DNA of 64,000 bases from Fomes fomentarius (lineage: Eukaryota; Basidiomycota; Agaricomycetes; Polyporales; Polyporaceae), in the NCBI GenBank assembly GCA_022606135.1, contig JABYQN010000009.1:25001-89000 (forward strand). The letters are read 5' to 3'. Position numbers and translations under genes: made by a program. The notes under the pieces are model-generated. The model saw only the letters and a program-made list of their open reading frames with translations, was not told where the DNA came from and made no database searches. Positions within the stretch are counted from its first letter, which is position 1. Each line of letters begins with the position of its first letter. Of the stretch, positions 13,455-25,907 are shown in pieces.

Positions 13455-14510
13455 CTACACCCACGCTCGAGCAGTCTTGAGCACCTCGAGCAATCGTGCC
13501 TCCCGGCTATCCGCCTCCGTTCCCAGCTCGCTCATGTACTCCCACCGCGCTGTCTCGGGCAAGCTCATGAGAATGCTCTCGATGCGCGCACCCGGAGTCA
13601 TTAACCCGAACTTGGTGCCACGGTCGTATACCAGGTTGAACTCCACGTATCGCCCACGACGCAGCAGCTGCCACCGCCGCTCGTGCTCGGTGCTCGGAGC
13701 ACTCGCGCGGCGCTCGAGGATGGGGATGTAGGACGGGACGAACGAGTCGCCCACAGACTTGACGTATGCAAAGATCTCCTCAGCGGTCTTGGGTCGTTTT
13801 GCGTCAGGAGCGAACCGCTTGTGCGGCTCGTCGGAGAGATCGTCGAAGAAGATACCCCCGATGCCTCGCGCCTCGCCACGGTGTGGGATGAAGAAATACT
13901 CGTCGCACCATGTCTTGAATGTCGGGAAGACGTCCGCGCCGTGCGGGTCGCACGCCTCCTTGATCGTCCGATGGAAATGGACTGCGTCCTCCTCGTAGAG
14001 ATACGAAGGTGTCAGGTCGGAGCCGCCCCCGAACCACCACGCGATGACTTTCCCTGGCTTCCCCGCTGCCTGTTCCTCATCCGTAGGCTGCTCGGTAATC
14101 TCGAAGTAGCGGTAGTTTGCGTGCACCGTTGGCGCGTGTGGGTTACGAGGGTGGATTACGAGGGAGATGCCCGCTGCAAAGAACGGGACGGAGGACTGGA
14201 TGTCCGGGATGGAGGAGTGGTCCGCGCGCATCTGCTTGATCGCGGGTGGGGGCAGCATGCCATGTACGACGGAGACGTTCACGCCCGCCTTCTCGAGGAT
14301 GGTCTCCTGGGGCGCAACACCTGGAGGGGGTACGGGAGTTGCGAACACGCACGAGAGACCGCGGCCGCCCTGGGGGCGGAGCCAGGAGTCGCGCTTGAAG
14401 GGAGGCCCATTAGGGTCAAGCTTCTCAAACGCACCAACGATGTCGTCTTGGAGCTTGGAGATATACTCCTCGACGCGCTGGCGCATCGGTTTGTCTGCGT
14501 GGGCCGCCAT
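13455..14510 (-). CDS. HEM13: Coproporphyrinogen-III oxidase, oxygen-dependent
   Basis: A single 351-codon exon starts MAAHADKPMRQRVEEYISKL and ends VLKTARAWV. The enzyme oxidatively decarboxylates two propionates of coproporphyrinogen III to give protoporphyrinogen IX in haem synthesis. Family blocks appear in order: GGRGLSCVF, EKAGVNVSVVHGMLP, FFAAGISLVIHPRNPHAPTV, HANYRYFEI, WWFGGGSDLTPSYLYEEDA, CDEYFFIPHRGEARGIGGIF, FFDDLSD, and YVEFNLVYDRGTKFGL with GARIESILMSLP. The length fits the cytosolic fungal enzyme and there is no mitochondrial leader, as in yeast. It is intron-free while nearly every neighbour is intron-rich. Yeast HEM13 is regulated by oxygen and haem; no such site was identified here. 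Confidence 0.96.
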   Translation of the reverse strand: MAAHADKPMRQRVEEYISKLQDDIVGAFEKLDPNGPPFKRDSWLRPQGGRGLSCVFATPVPPPGVAPQETILEKAGVNVSVVHGMLPPPAIKQMRADHSSIPDIQSSVPFFAAGISLVIHPRNPHAPTVHANYRYFEITEQPTDEEQAAGKPGKVIAWWFGGGSDLTPSYLYEEDAVHFHRTIKEACDPHGADVFPTFKTWCDEYFFIPHRGEARGIGGIFFDDLSDEPHKRFAPDAKRPKTAEEIFAYVKSVGDSFVPSYIPILERRASAPSTEHERRWQLLRRGRYVEFNLVYDRGTKFGLMTPGARIESILMSLPETARWEYMSELGTEADSREARLLEVLKTARAWV

Positions 14511-15042
14511 GATGGACTTGGAGGAGGAGTGGATGTGAGAGCAACAGAGACAGTGTGTGGAGACTTTTTACTTATACCCATGGCCACTAGTACTATCTGC
14601 CGCTCTCCGGCGCACATTCCCGGCTTGTCTCGACCGGCGGCTCAGTGGTCTCTAGACCGTCTTGACGGCGGATGTTCTGGACATTAACGCGATACAGAGT
14701 CCAGAAGTGGACAAGAGGGACAGAAGTGGGATAGTATGAATTCATGTGTAGCTCGAGCTCTCTGCCGTTCCAAATCAAGGTACACTCGTGAGCGCCCACC
14801 ATGATCATCCGAGCAGAACGGGAGAACGCGTTGATAAATGATACATGCAGTTGAGAACAGTTGTACAGGATAACATGACAGGCAATGTTCCAGGAGAGCA
14901 GAGCGTATTATGTAGTGCATAAGGTACGTAACAAGAACAAGATACTACGGAAATGAGGATGGACAGCGTGCACGACGATTGAAAGCAAGAGGCCAAATCG
15001 AAGACAAAATAGCACGCTTGTATACGACAGCCCACTCAGCAC
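14511..15042. other. HEM13 upstream region and 3' end of the next gene
   Basis: No gene is seen in this 530-bp spacer. The HEM13-proximal end carries the TATA-like word noted separately. The far end should be the 3' UTR of the gene at 15043-16778. Confidence 0.5.
14570..14579 (-). promoter_or_regulatory. Candidate TATA box of HEM13
   Basis: On the minus strand GGGTATAAGTAAAAAG lies about 60 bp upstream of the HEM13 start codon, at a plausible TATA distance. The call rests on sequence similarity only. Confidence 0.4.
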
Positions 15043-16778
15043 CTACGGAAGGTCCCCTATGTCATCCAGCGACGGAACACTCGCCCACAAGTCCGCGCTC
15101 GAATCCGCGTCCTTGCTCCCCTCGTCCTCATCATCCACACGCCTGGGCTCCGGCTTACGTGCGGGCATCTCGCACGCGGACTGCTCGAACCTCTGAGCGC
15201 GTGCAACGACGTACGGCGGGTCGGGGATAACGGGCGAAAGGCTCCTTCGGCCCCGCTCAGGCTCTCCTCCTGGTGAGCCAGGTTGGGGGTCCGCGTTGTG
15301 CGCCGGTTTCTCTGGATCCTTCTTCACTGCGAAAGGAACCTTGAATGGTTTAGCCTTCGACTGGAACTTGTTGCTAACTGCATGCCTGCGCAGCATGCCG
15401 AGCGGTGGAGGATGTTGCGATGCGCGAGGTCGTTGGGACTGTGATGCTGCGCCTTGGGTCGGGGTGGGCGCGACGAACCGACGGCTTAGTGGAGGTAGGA
15501 CGTGAGTGGAAGGTGGTGGTGCAGTCGGAATGGAGGGTGTCGGGTGGGGCATACGGGTCAAGGGCACGGGAGGCGGACCCATAAGAGGAGGCGGAGAGAC
15601 ATATGGGACAAGCGCAGGTTCTCTCTCTGGTACGGTACGAGATGCTGGAGATCGCTCATCCTCACTCCTCTGATTATTGGACGCGTCGTTGTCTTCCGAG
15701 TTAACGCTAGACGGTGACGCTGGTCGAGTACTTGGGACCTCGCCGGTGGTGTCCATGAAGTCGGTCTCATGAGCGTCCCCACTTGTATCCATGTGACCTG
15801 CGCTATGAGACTGGTCAAAGCCCGAAGAACTGGTTGACACGTTGGGAGAAGAGAACGAAGACGGTGAACCGCGAGTGCTGCGACTGCGCTCCTTTGCGGG
15901 AGGAGTAGGCGTGCTAGACGGAAAGTCGTAGCCTGGATCACTGATACGGCTCCTAAAGATGGTACGCGCGATTACTTTGGAAAGTCTAGCGGTTGGAAGG
16001 TCATCCTGATCCATTTCGGTTGCTGCGCTGAGGACATCGGGGTCCTTTCCATACTGCTTGGAAATGCCGCCCTCTACGGCCTTTGGCAAGACGGGCTTGA
16101 TCCGCTGCTTGGACGACTTGGCCACCATCCGATGCATGCGGTGATTCATCGTGCCTTCGAGGTCGAACACCAGACCCTTGTACTGATCCTGGGCCGCGGC
16201 TACTGAGGGCGAGACCTCTGCGGAGGAATGGGTGGCCGATGCACGGGCGCGAGCGGGGTGGTTTGGGTCACCCGCTTGACGCACACGAGGATTGTTGGGA
16301 GGGAAAGGGAAAGCAGAGCACGTTTCTTCGCGATCGGAGCTGCTTCGCTTCGATGCTGAAATGAGAACAATAGTTGATGAGGACGTCACAGCAGGGTATC
16401 GGAAGTGGAGGAATATGAAACACGGCCGCCTCTGTCCAGCTCGATACCTTGCGGACAGGGCAACGCAACACAGAGGTGATTACATAGACAGAGAACCTCC
16501 AGGTTCAGCCAGGAAGCGCTGCATCTGAAGAGCCTTTGGCGCCGTCTCTTGGACAATTGAGACACACCGTATGTGTCCCATGTTCCCCATCCCACCCTTC
16601 AGACACTCGTCCTATACTGCATCATATACAACTCACCTGACTGCCACTCTTCACGCAAACGCAGTAGCTCAGGATTGGTGGGAGGAGGAATCCTGAAGTG
16701 GGCCCCCTCAATGGGGTCGGAGGACGGCTGGGAACTGGACTGGTCATGGTCGATGTCCATGTAGTAGTCGTGGGCCAT
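15043..16778 (-). CDS. Ser/Pro-rich, largely disordered protein of unknown function
   Basis: Exon 1 starts MAHDYYMDIDHDQSSSQPSS at 16778, runs to LRLREEWQS and splices (donor near 16637, acceptor near 16355, phase kept as G|CA) to SKRSSSDREETCSAFPFPPN. The remaining ~430 codons are one open frame ending WASVPSLDDIGDLP. Composition is Ser, Pro, Arg and acidic residues in patches, with polyproline runs (YVSPPPLMGPPPVP) and basic Ser-Arg segments. The only ordered-looking part is near the N-terminus, around YKGLVFDLEGTMNHRMHRMV, KQRIKPVLPKAVEGGISKQY and RLSKVIARTIFRSRI. I do not recognise a domain. Disorder and acidic/basic patches would suit a nuclear or scaffold protein, but that is a guess. 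It is divergent with the myosin gene, 434 bp away. Confidence 0.75.
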
Positions 16779-17212
16779 GTCTATAATAGAGAGCAAATAG
16801 TTCAAAAAAAGAAAGTCAGTCAGCGGGTGAGCCACAAGTAGGACGAAGACCAAGGACGGAGGACTGACACGGGTGCCAAGGAGGACATAAGTACTTCAGA
16901 CCACCCTCCGGCCGGAGTGGCAAAGTGGCCACACACAGATTGCTTCCTATGCGCAAGTAAAAAGACCACAAAGAACGTGGTGGCCACTGCAGGGCAAGGA
17001 CAGGAGCAGAAAGGATGATTGTGGACGAGGAACAAAGTACTGAGGCGAGTAGCCGCTCAAGGACGCGTCTGGTCACGGGACAATCGCGTTGCGAGCGTCT
17101 GGGTTGCCATATCCGGGGGTGTACGAGTTGGACGCGTCCGCTCCCGCTCCTTTCTCTCCGATCTCCGCTACCCTCTCGCCCATCCCCCTCTTTCGCCCGT
17201 CGGCCATCCGCC
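16779..17212. promoter_or_regulatory. Divergent intergenic promoter region
   Basis: A 434-bp spacer separates the start of the disordered-protein gene and the start of the myosin gene. It has pyrimidine-rich stretches just before the myosin ATG (CTCCCGCTCCTTTCTCTCCG near 17140), typical of fungal core promoters. No specific site was recognised. Confidence 0.4.
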
Positions 17213-20200
17213 ATGCCGGCACCAAGGCCCTCTCATAGCGCAGAGGCCGCTCGTGCTGCCGCTGCTCAGGCCGAGTTCAACGAGAAGAAGTGGGTATGGG
17301 TTCCCGACGACAAGGATGGCTACCTCGCAGGCTGGGTTGTGAAAGAGGAAGATGATGTGGGAGAGGTGGTCATGGCCGCAGGCGGAGAGGTAAGCCAGCT
17401 GTGGTACTCTCGCCAGGAGCACCCTACCATGTCGATACCGCATCCAGATCCGCAAGTTGCCATTATATGCCCTCTCCAAGATGAATCCTCCCAAGTTTGA
17501 CCGAGTGGACGACATCGCAGACCTTACATTCCTCAACGAAGCAAGTGTTGTTCACAACCTTCGTTTACGATATGGCTCCGGTGCCATATATGTAAGTGAC
17601 AATCTCTCTTCGCATGTATCTTTTCTCATGCACCGCTCCAATCAGACCTATTCAGGCCTTTTCTTGGTGGCCATCAACCCGTATCAAGCACTTCCGCTAT
17701 ACTCAGACGCCATCGTACATCAGTATCGTGGCAAGCGTCGAGATGAGAACCCTCCTCACATCTTTGCCGTCGCGGAGCGTGCATGGGTGAATATGGGCGA
17801 AGAGAGAGAGAACCAGAGCATTCTCATCACGTACGTCCGGAATCTACGCACTTCTCTAATTGCTCAACTCTGTCCAGTGGTGAGTCCGGTGCAGGCAAGA
17901 CCGAGAGCACCAAGAAAGTCATTCAATACCTCGCTGCGATTGCGACCGACGCGCACGCCCCAACACTAACTCCTTCACATTCCCAATCTCCTTCCCTGGC
18001 TGGCACCGCTGCGTTTAACTCTGTTGTACCTGCCATCGGGCTACCTCGCAGCAGTTCATTACGCAAGCACACGAAGGGAACATCCGTGAGTGGCTCGGGA
18101 TCTGGCTTCGGCCTCACCTCGAAGGGGCGTCTTGGCCTTCTTGAGCGACAAATACTCCAAGCGAATCCCATCCTTGAGGCATTCGGAAACGCGCAGACGC
18201 AGCGTAATAACAATTCAAGTCGGTTCGGCAAGTTCATCCGTATTAGTTTCTCTCCCGATGGCAGCATCGCTGGTGCCAACATCGACTGGTACTTGCTCGA
18301 GAAGAGCAGAGTAGTTGTGAGAAGCGAAGCAGAACGAAGTTTTCATGTGTTCTATCAGCTCATGGAGGGTGGTAGTAGCCTAAAAGGTGATCACTTGTGA
18401 GTCACATGCAGCGCACATATTGACTATTATGCAGAAACCTTGCTGCTGGACGGCGAGATCGAAGACTACGAGTATCTTAACAAGAGCAGAAGGGAGGTCG
18501 ATGGCATCGACGACAAGGAGGAATGGAATCTGCTCAAGGTAACACGATCCGTACTAGCCTTGGGATCTCCACTAATCGTGTGGTCTGGGATAGAACGCGC
18601 TGGACACAGTTGGGTTCACCGCCGCCGAACAACTAGATCTCTTCCGCGTCGTCGCTGCAGTACTGCATATCGGAAACATTGGAATTACAGCGACGCGTTC
18701 TGATGATGCCGCGATGCCCGATCCTTCTCAAGCAGAGCGAGTATGCCACCTGCTCGGGCTGTCGCTCTCGGAGTTTACGAAGGCTGTTCTCCGACCACGG
18801 TTACTCGCTGGTCGCGAATGGGTCACACAGGCCCGTACGCGACAACAGGCTCTGGAGGAGCTCTCCGCGCTTTGCAAGACGCTATACGAGAAGTCGTTCG
18901 GGATGCTTGTCGACCGGATCAACCGTGCCCTCGACCGCCCCTCGTCTAAGTCGACCTTCATCGGGGTGCTCGATATCGCAGGTTTCGAGATTTTCGATGT
19001 CAACGGGTACGAGCAGCTACTCATCAACTACACCAACGAGAAGCTCCAGCAGTTTTTCAACCACCACATGTTCGTGCTCGAGCAGGAGGAGTACGCGCGC
19101 GAAGGCATCGAGTGGGATTACGTCAACTTTGGTCTCGACCTGCAGCCTACGATCGACCTCATCGAGACGAGTGGTGCGACCATCGGTGTACTTAGCTTGC
19201 TCGACGAGGAATGCATCATGCCCAAGGCAACCGACCGCACCTTCACAAACAAGCTGCACGGGATTTGGGCGACTGATCCGCCCGCTGGCGAGGAGCCGCA
19301 TGCTGGCACGTTCAAGTACGAGCCTGCGCGGTTCGAACAGGGCTTTATCGTGCATCACTACGCCGGGCGTGTCGAATACCGCACGGATGGCTGGCTGGAG
19401 AAGAACAAGGATCCGCTCAACGACAACCTTACTCGTGTCCTCGCGGGGTCGTCCGAGCGCTACATCGCGTCTCTCTTCTTAGAGTACGCTGATGCACCTC
19501 TCCACACGGGTAACGCTCTCCATGCTGCGACAATCGGTAAGAAGCGCATCACGAAGAAGGGCGCGTTCCGTACCGTTGCCCAGCGTCACAAGGAACAGCT
19601 CGCGAGCTTGATGTCGCAGCTGCAATCGACGCAGCCGCACTTTGTCCGGTGCATCGTCCCAAACACCCTGAAGAAGCCCGGGCGCGTCGATGTTCCGCTC
19701 GTCCTTGACCAGCTCCGATGCAACGGTGTCCTTGAAGGTATCCGGATAGCTCGTCTCGGTTACCCCAACCGCTTGCCTTTCGTCGAATTCCGCCAACGAT
19801 ACGAAGTACTCACACCCGGCATCATTCCACCTGGTTACATGGACGGACGGAAGGCATGTCTGCGCATGGTTGACGCTCTCGAACTCGACAAGTCCATTTT
19901 CCGCATCGGTACCTCGAAGATCTTCTTCAAGGCAGGCGTGCTCGCTGAGCTCGAGGAGCGCCGCGACGCGCTCCTCTTTGATCTCTTCTCGCGGCTCCAG
20001 GCTGTTGCTCGCAGGTTCACCGCCCGTCGACAGATGAAGAAGATTCTCAACCGTGCTGTGGCTATCCGTACTATCCAGCGGAACGCGCGTATCTATGGAG
20101 AGCTTCGGGATTGGCCGTGGTGGAACCTCTACACTAAGGTTTGTGTGTACGCTGTCGCTGTGATACATCTGTGCTCATCCGGAGGGTATCCCAGGTCCGT

Positions 20201-23200
20201 CCTCTTCTTGCCGCCACCCGCAGTGACGACGAGCTGCGTAAGAAGGAGGCCGAGCTGCTCCTGGCCAAGGAGCGCGCTGAACGTGATCAGCGCGAACGCG
20301 AAGCACTGGAGAGCCTTAAGATGCGTCTAGAGGCTGAGAAGCACAAGATCGAGGAGGACCTCGAGGCAGAACGTGCACTTGGTGTCGACAAGGATGCTCT
20401 CCTCGATCGAAGCAAGAAGCACGAACTTGAACTCGAGGAAGAGATTGCGGCGCTCCAGGCAGACCTCGACACGCTCGACTCACAGCTCGACCGCGCTCTG
20501 AAGCTTCAGAAGGAGAGCGAGGAGAAGCACAAGACGCTCCAGCAGGCGTTCGATCAGGCAGCCGAGCATCTCGTACGGCTTGAGACCGAGCAGCAAGAGT
20601 GGCACGAGCGTGAAGTGAAGCTGAACAAGGAGCTCGACGAAGCGCTAGAGGACCTAGATATTCTCGCGGCAGAGAAGGAGATGCTCGAGAAGCAGAGCGA
20701 GGAGCTGCAGAACCTGGTCGCACAGCGCGATGAGGACGTTGCGCGTGCGAAGGAGCGCATGGAGTCGACAATGTCGGACCTAGACAGCAAGCTGGCCGTA
20801 GAGCTGCGCAACAAGTCAGTATTCTCGAAACAGCGAAAATCTCGTGTACTAACATACTCTGCAGAGACTCATTGCGGGAGAAGTCGGACGGGCTGGAGAA
20901 GGATAACCGCCAGCTGAAGGAGCAGCTCGCGGAGATGGCCCGCACAGCGACGGAGTATTCGAGCATGATCAAGTCCAAGGAGCAGCAGGCAGACAAGCTA
21001 TCCGACCAGCTCGACAAAGTCAAGGCGGACCGCGACGGACTCCTGCGCGAGATTACCGAGCTCCAAGCTAAGATCGACACGCTTGCGGCAGAGTTCGACT
21101 CGGAACGCAAGACAAAGGAGCTGAACGCCAGCGCTCAGATCAAGCTTCAGGCAGAGTTGGATGAACTCCGCGCTCTGCTGGAAGCAAAGGTCACAGAGGA
21201 GACTCGGCGGAGCGAGGTCGTGAAGAGCAAGGATGTGGAGCTCGCGAATCTTCGCTCCCAAGTTGGCAAGCTCTCGGAGGACCTCACGGAAACGCGCAAG
21301 ACGGCTGCAGAGGCTCAGAACAAGCTCAAGGTCGAGCTCGACACCATCACTCGCGAACACAAGAACATCCAGCAAAGCCATCAGTCGCTGTCCGATCGTG
21401 AGCAGACCAGCCGGACGCAACTCAAGAAGGTCGAGGTGGCAATGGCAGAGGCTGAGAAGGCGAAGCGTTCTCTCGAGTCCGAGTTGCAGGCCGTGCGGTC
21501 TCGTGCTATCGACACAGACAACCAGCTTGCGGAGATGCAGAAGGCGAAGGAGGTAGGCATTTTGTTCGTCGTGGATAGAAAGGGCTCTGATGACTGACTT
21601 TTGCAGAGTTTGGAACGTCAACTCGCTAGCACGCAGTCTCGCTATGCCGATTTCGAAGACGCTGCTCTCCAGCTCGAGCGTGACAAAGGAGCTCTGGATC
21701 GCCAGGTTGAGACGCTCAAGAAGCAGCTCGAGGCGGAGACTGCGAGGCGCACGAAGCTTGAGGAGACCGCGTCAAAGCACAAGGCGGAGGCGAACCGGCT
21801 GAAGGACATCAACACCAAATTCGAGCGCGACATGAATAAGGTTCTGACGGACTTGAAGAAAGCCGAGTGGGAAGTCAAACAGCTCGAAGCGAAGCAGGAC
21901 AAGACTATCGTCGAGCACGTCCACGTTCTCGAAGAGGCCAAGCGTGTGACCGACCGTCAGCTAGCGGAAGCACAGGTCGAACTACAGAAGCAAGCCGCAT
22001 ACATCCGTTCTCTCGAGAAGGCCAAGACGCGTCTGACCACTGAGGCGGAGGATCTCGCACGCGAGAAGGCCAACGAAGAGGTCGCGCTTCGTGCAAAGGA
22101 GAAGAAGGCTCGGGACCAGGAGGCCAAGGCTTCACGGGCACTTGTCGAGGTCGAGAATGAACGTCGTGCCCGCGAGGCGGCCGAGGTTCACGTTCGACGC
22201 CTGCAGAACGAACTCAAAGACGCCCAAGCACAGACGGCCGAGGCTGAGGCTCGTATGATCGGTATCCAGAAAGCTAAGGACAACCTCGAGATTGAGCTGA
22301 CGCGTCTGGCGGACGAGACAGAGGCGCCAAATTCCTTCGCCAAGCTCCAACGGCAGTACGAGTCCAAGATCGCACAGCTGGAGCAGCAGCTGGAGGAGTC
22401 TGATTCGGCCAAGTCTGCAGCCGCTCGGATCAAGGAGCACGTTGACCGTCAGCACGCCGAGATTCGCAGACTGATCATGAGCAGTGGTCCGAAGGATGAC
22501 TCCTTCCGTAATCGACTACTTCGCGAGCTACAGTTGGCAGACGAAGAAATGGAGCGCGAGCTCTCTCACCGCGCCCAGCGACACGTTACTGGCAACCGAA
22601 CTGGCGAGCAAACATTGGCCAATGTTACTCCGTCCAAGTCCCGCTCGAATGGGACTGTACGCTTCAAGGACTCCGTCACCGAGATCCCCCGTACACCAGA
22701 CCGACATGCCCAGGTCGACAAGCTTCGTCAACAAGTCCAAGCGTTGGAGCTCCAGATGGCGGCGTCGACACGTATCCGGCAGTACCTTGAGACCTCGCTT
22801 CGGGAGGTCACCGAGGAGCTACAGAACAGTGATGGATCAAAGCAATCGTTCGAAGCCTGTCGCGCTCGCTTGGCCAAGGAGAATGCTCGTCTGGCGGAAC
22901 TGTTGGAAGAAGAAGCGGAAGCTCGCCGCGCAGCTCAGGCCGCGCAGCTCGACGGTGTCCAGGCAATGTGGGATCGTTTCCAGAACACTATTGCTCAAGA
23001 ACGCGAGAGCTATAGTCGTCTGGAGGAGTCGCGGAAGGCGTTGGTAAATAACATTCATGGCCGCATTGAGCTGGTCTACTCACCATGATTCGCAGCTTGT
23101 GCAACAACGTACAGTGCAGATGGAGTTCGAGGATCAACGTCGCCAAGTCCAGGAGCTTTCGTCATCCAAGAAACAGTTGCAAGCGGAGCTAATTTCGCTG

Positions 23201-25101
23201 AAAGAACGTCTAGACGCCGAAATCCTCGCCAAGAACGACGAAATCGGTGCGTTGCGCGTCCTATCCCCTCTGCTAATGTCTCACATAGACTGCAGCCGTC
23301 AAACGCAGCTTGCAAGCTCGCCTTCAGGAGCTCGAGATCACGTCTTCCGCTACTGCATCTATTCACTCGGGTAGGTTCGAGCATGCATCGCCATTCTGTC
23401 AGGCGCTGACCACGGGTATAGAGTTGCAAGAAGCGATAGATGCCTACAAGAACAAGACTGACGAATACCTCAAACGATACGAGGAGGCTGAGATCAACCG
23501 CGCCAAGGCAGCTCGCGCGGAAGCCTTCGGTATGTTCTTTTACATGTTGTCGTCGTCGGGACAAACTTAAGTGAACGTATTCGCAGCTCGCCGCGCGCTG
23601 GCAGATGCCGAGAAGACTCTTGATAAAGCGGTGCAAGATCGTCAGACAGTAGAACAACGACTGCAGGCTTCTGAACAGCGGATGCACCAACTCGAACGCA
23701 AGCTTGAGGAGGAAGGTCGGGAGACATCTGATCTAGAGGTGCTCCGTCAACGTCTTGCAGAGGAGATGGAAGATGAGCGGAAGCAGCACCAGCAAGATAT
23801 TGCTGAGCGTGACTTTGCTGCGGATCAGACACGCAAGAAGTACCAAGGTATGGATCAGGGTGTGGTGGTTTCTGCAGTCGTGAGAGGGCTGACGCGTGCA
23901 TTGTTCAGCTGAGCTTGCGCAGTTGAGTGAAGGTTCGTATTGGCACTGTACGGTATCATCGGCCCGCTGTTGACAGTAAGGATTCTACAGAGCTTCAATC
24001 GCAGCGGGATACGATGAGCCGCCTACGTGAAGAGAGCCGAAAGCTCCGGTCGGAGTACGACGAGCTTCAGCTTCGTTACGACGACGAGGTTTACAACGGC
24101 GGATCATGGAAGAAGGACAAGGAGCGACTGGAGACGAAGATCCAAGACCTCACGAAAGCCTACGATACGTCTGTCGCAGCACAAGCAGAACAACAGTCCC
24201 AGATCGTGTCTCTGCATTCGCAAGTGCGCGAGCTGCGTGGCGTGTTGAACGATGCGGAGACCGACAGGGCGCTTCTGCAGAAAGCGCGCCGCGCACTGCA
24301 GGCCGAGCTGGAGGCTATCAAGACGGACCACCTGGATACGAGCCGCATGTCCTCAGACACGGAGTTGCAGCGTCTGCGGCTGGAGAAGCAAGATTTGGAA
24401 CGTTCGCTTGAGGAACAAGGTGATCGTGTCTCGATGGCATTTGAGCGAATGAAGAAAGCCGAAGGATATGCCAACGAGTGCCAGATTGAGTTGGGCAAGA
24501 TTCGTGTCGAGAACTCTGAGCTTGACAAGATGAATGTGAGTTGCCCTCTGTGCCATCGCATCCTTTCATCTTGCTAAGACCTCCACAGGCTACCCTCGAG
24601 AAGCAGGTCAAGGATCTGAATGTTCGTATCGTAGATCTTGAGACCAAGTCTCTCAACCCGCCGCGTCCTGCAACGACTTCGCGTCGTCTGGAATCTCGGA
24701 TTGAGGAGCTAACGAGCCAACTCACTCAAACCACGAAGGACACCTCTCGTATCCACCGTTCCGCCGACAAGGCCCTTGCAGAGGTTGAGCGGCAGCGGGC
24801 ACGCCTGGAGGAGGAAGTTCGTACCTACGAGGACAAGGTGGAGAATATGCGGCATAAGATGGATGAGTTGGTGAGTATCTGTTACTGTCATGGCGCACGC
24901 AGCGCTTCTCACTAGTGTGCCTCACAGCAAACTTCGGAGAACAACCTCCAACTTGCGAAGCGCCGTGCAGAACGCGAAGCAGCTGACTTCAAGCAGAAGG
25001 CTCTGAACCTGGAGCGCGAGGTTGAGCGTCTGCGAAGTCGGCTGGAGCGACCGTCAAGTACGCTATTAGGTTCTCCCGTGAGCTCGCCAAGGAAGCAATG
25101 A
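17213..25101 (+). CDS. MYO1: Class II myosin heavy chain
   Basis: Two-headed cytokinetic-ring motor. The start [20 protein letters not shown] leads to the SH3-like [18 protein letters not shown]. The motor domain has the P-loop [10 protein letters not shown], switch [12 protein letters not shown], switch [10 protein letters not shown], the actin-binding [19 protein letters not shown] and the SH1/SH2-region [19 protein letters not shown]. The converter and an IQ motif ([20 protein letters not shown]) follow, then a coiled-coil tail of over 1,000 residues with heptad-rich exons to 25101 (end [15 protein letters not shown]). The protein is roughly 2,300 residues, long for a fungal class II myosin. 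Introns are frequent and short in the motor and in the last third of the tail. Loop 1 is enlarged by ~65 Ser/Gly-rich residues (17940-18130). Two broken copies lie at 40462-40959 and 44819-47130. Confidence 0.95.
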
Positions 25102-25907
25102 TACGACATACCATGCGACGACACACTGACGATGACTGCTACTACTCACGAACTATGCTTATGATCTCCTGCTGTGATCTGTATACCTGTTGCACTACTA
25201 CGTCCCATTCCATCCTGTATCCTATACTACTGGACATTCCACAATCCCTCTCTACATCGTATGCCTACATGAACTGACCACCATCATCTGCTCATCATGA
25301 CTCTTTGCGCATCCACCCCCAACGTGCTCCAGCTCCATCAACTCATGGGCTCTCGTTGACCCGCACCGCCGAGGTCAAACCTGCCTTGTATCCGCAGTGT
25401 ATCCACCTCCAGTTGATCACATCTTGAGGCTGAGTTGACGTCGCTGCCGTTCTGCACTGAACGTCGGCGGCGTGCTTGGCCTACACAGCCAATCCTGAAC
25501 TCATCTCTTGGAAGCGACTGCTTCTAGCAGGAGTGCAGGGAGAAAATGATGCAGGTTCACAGGTTCGACGCCGACAGCCTTCTATTCGGCATCGTGCCAC
25601 CCCCTCGTCATATGAGCACAGTCCACTGGACCCTATTCTGTCTCGATGCATCCACCATCTATCCCTTGTACTATGAGCACCCGAATACCCTGCTGTCTGG
25701 AATGGCCCGTGTCACCATCCTCCGGCCATCTTAAGCAACCTATGATGATACTTCGTCGACTCCTTGAAGATGGATGATCTCGCGAACTCACCGCCTCTGT
25801 CATGCTGAAGGCACATCGCTGAACTTGATCAAAGCTTCGGTGCTACGAGTATATGAAGGATATCTGAAGACGTGAGCCTTCCTTCTCACATCCTTCCACT
25901 CACAAGC
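25102..25907. other. Myosin 3' region and upstream region of the 7-TM gene
   Basis: No gene is seen. The first ~160 bp after the myosin stop is also present, degraded, at the end of the pseudogene near 46970-47130, showing that the duplication ran past the stop codon. The rest is the presumed promoter of the gene at 25908. Confidence 0.5.

Noticed and set aside
18679..19482. Long Ser/Arg-rich plus-strand frame
   Set aside because: It is a shifted frame of the GC-rich myosin motor exon; the myosin frame carries all the motifs.
20316..21110. Long minus-strand Ser-rich frame
   Set aside because: Antisense shadow of the coiled-coil exon; its composition mirrors Glu/Lys/Leu codons.
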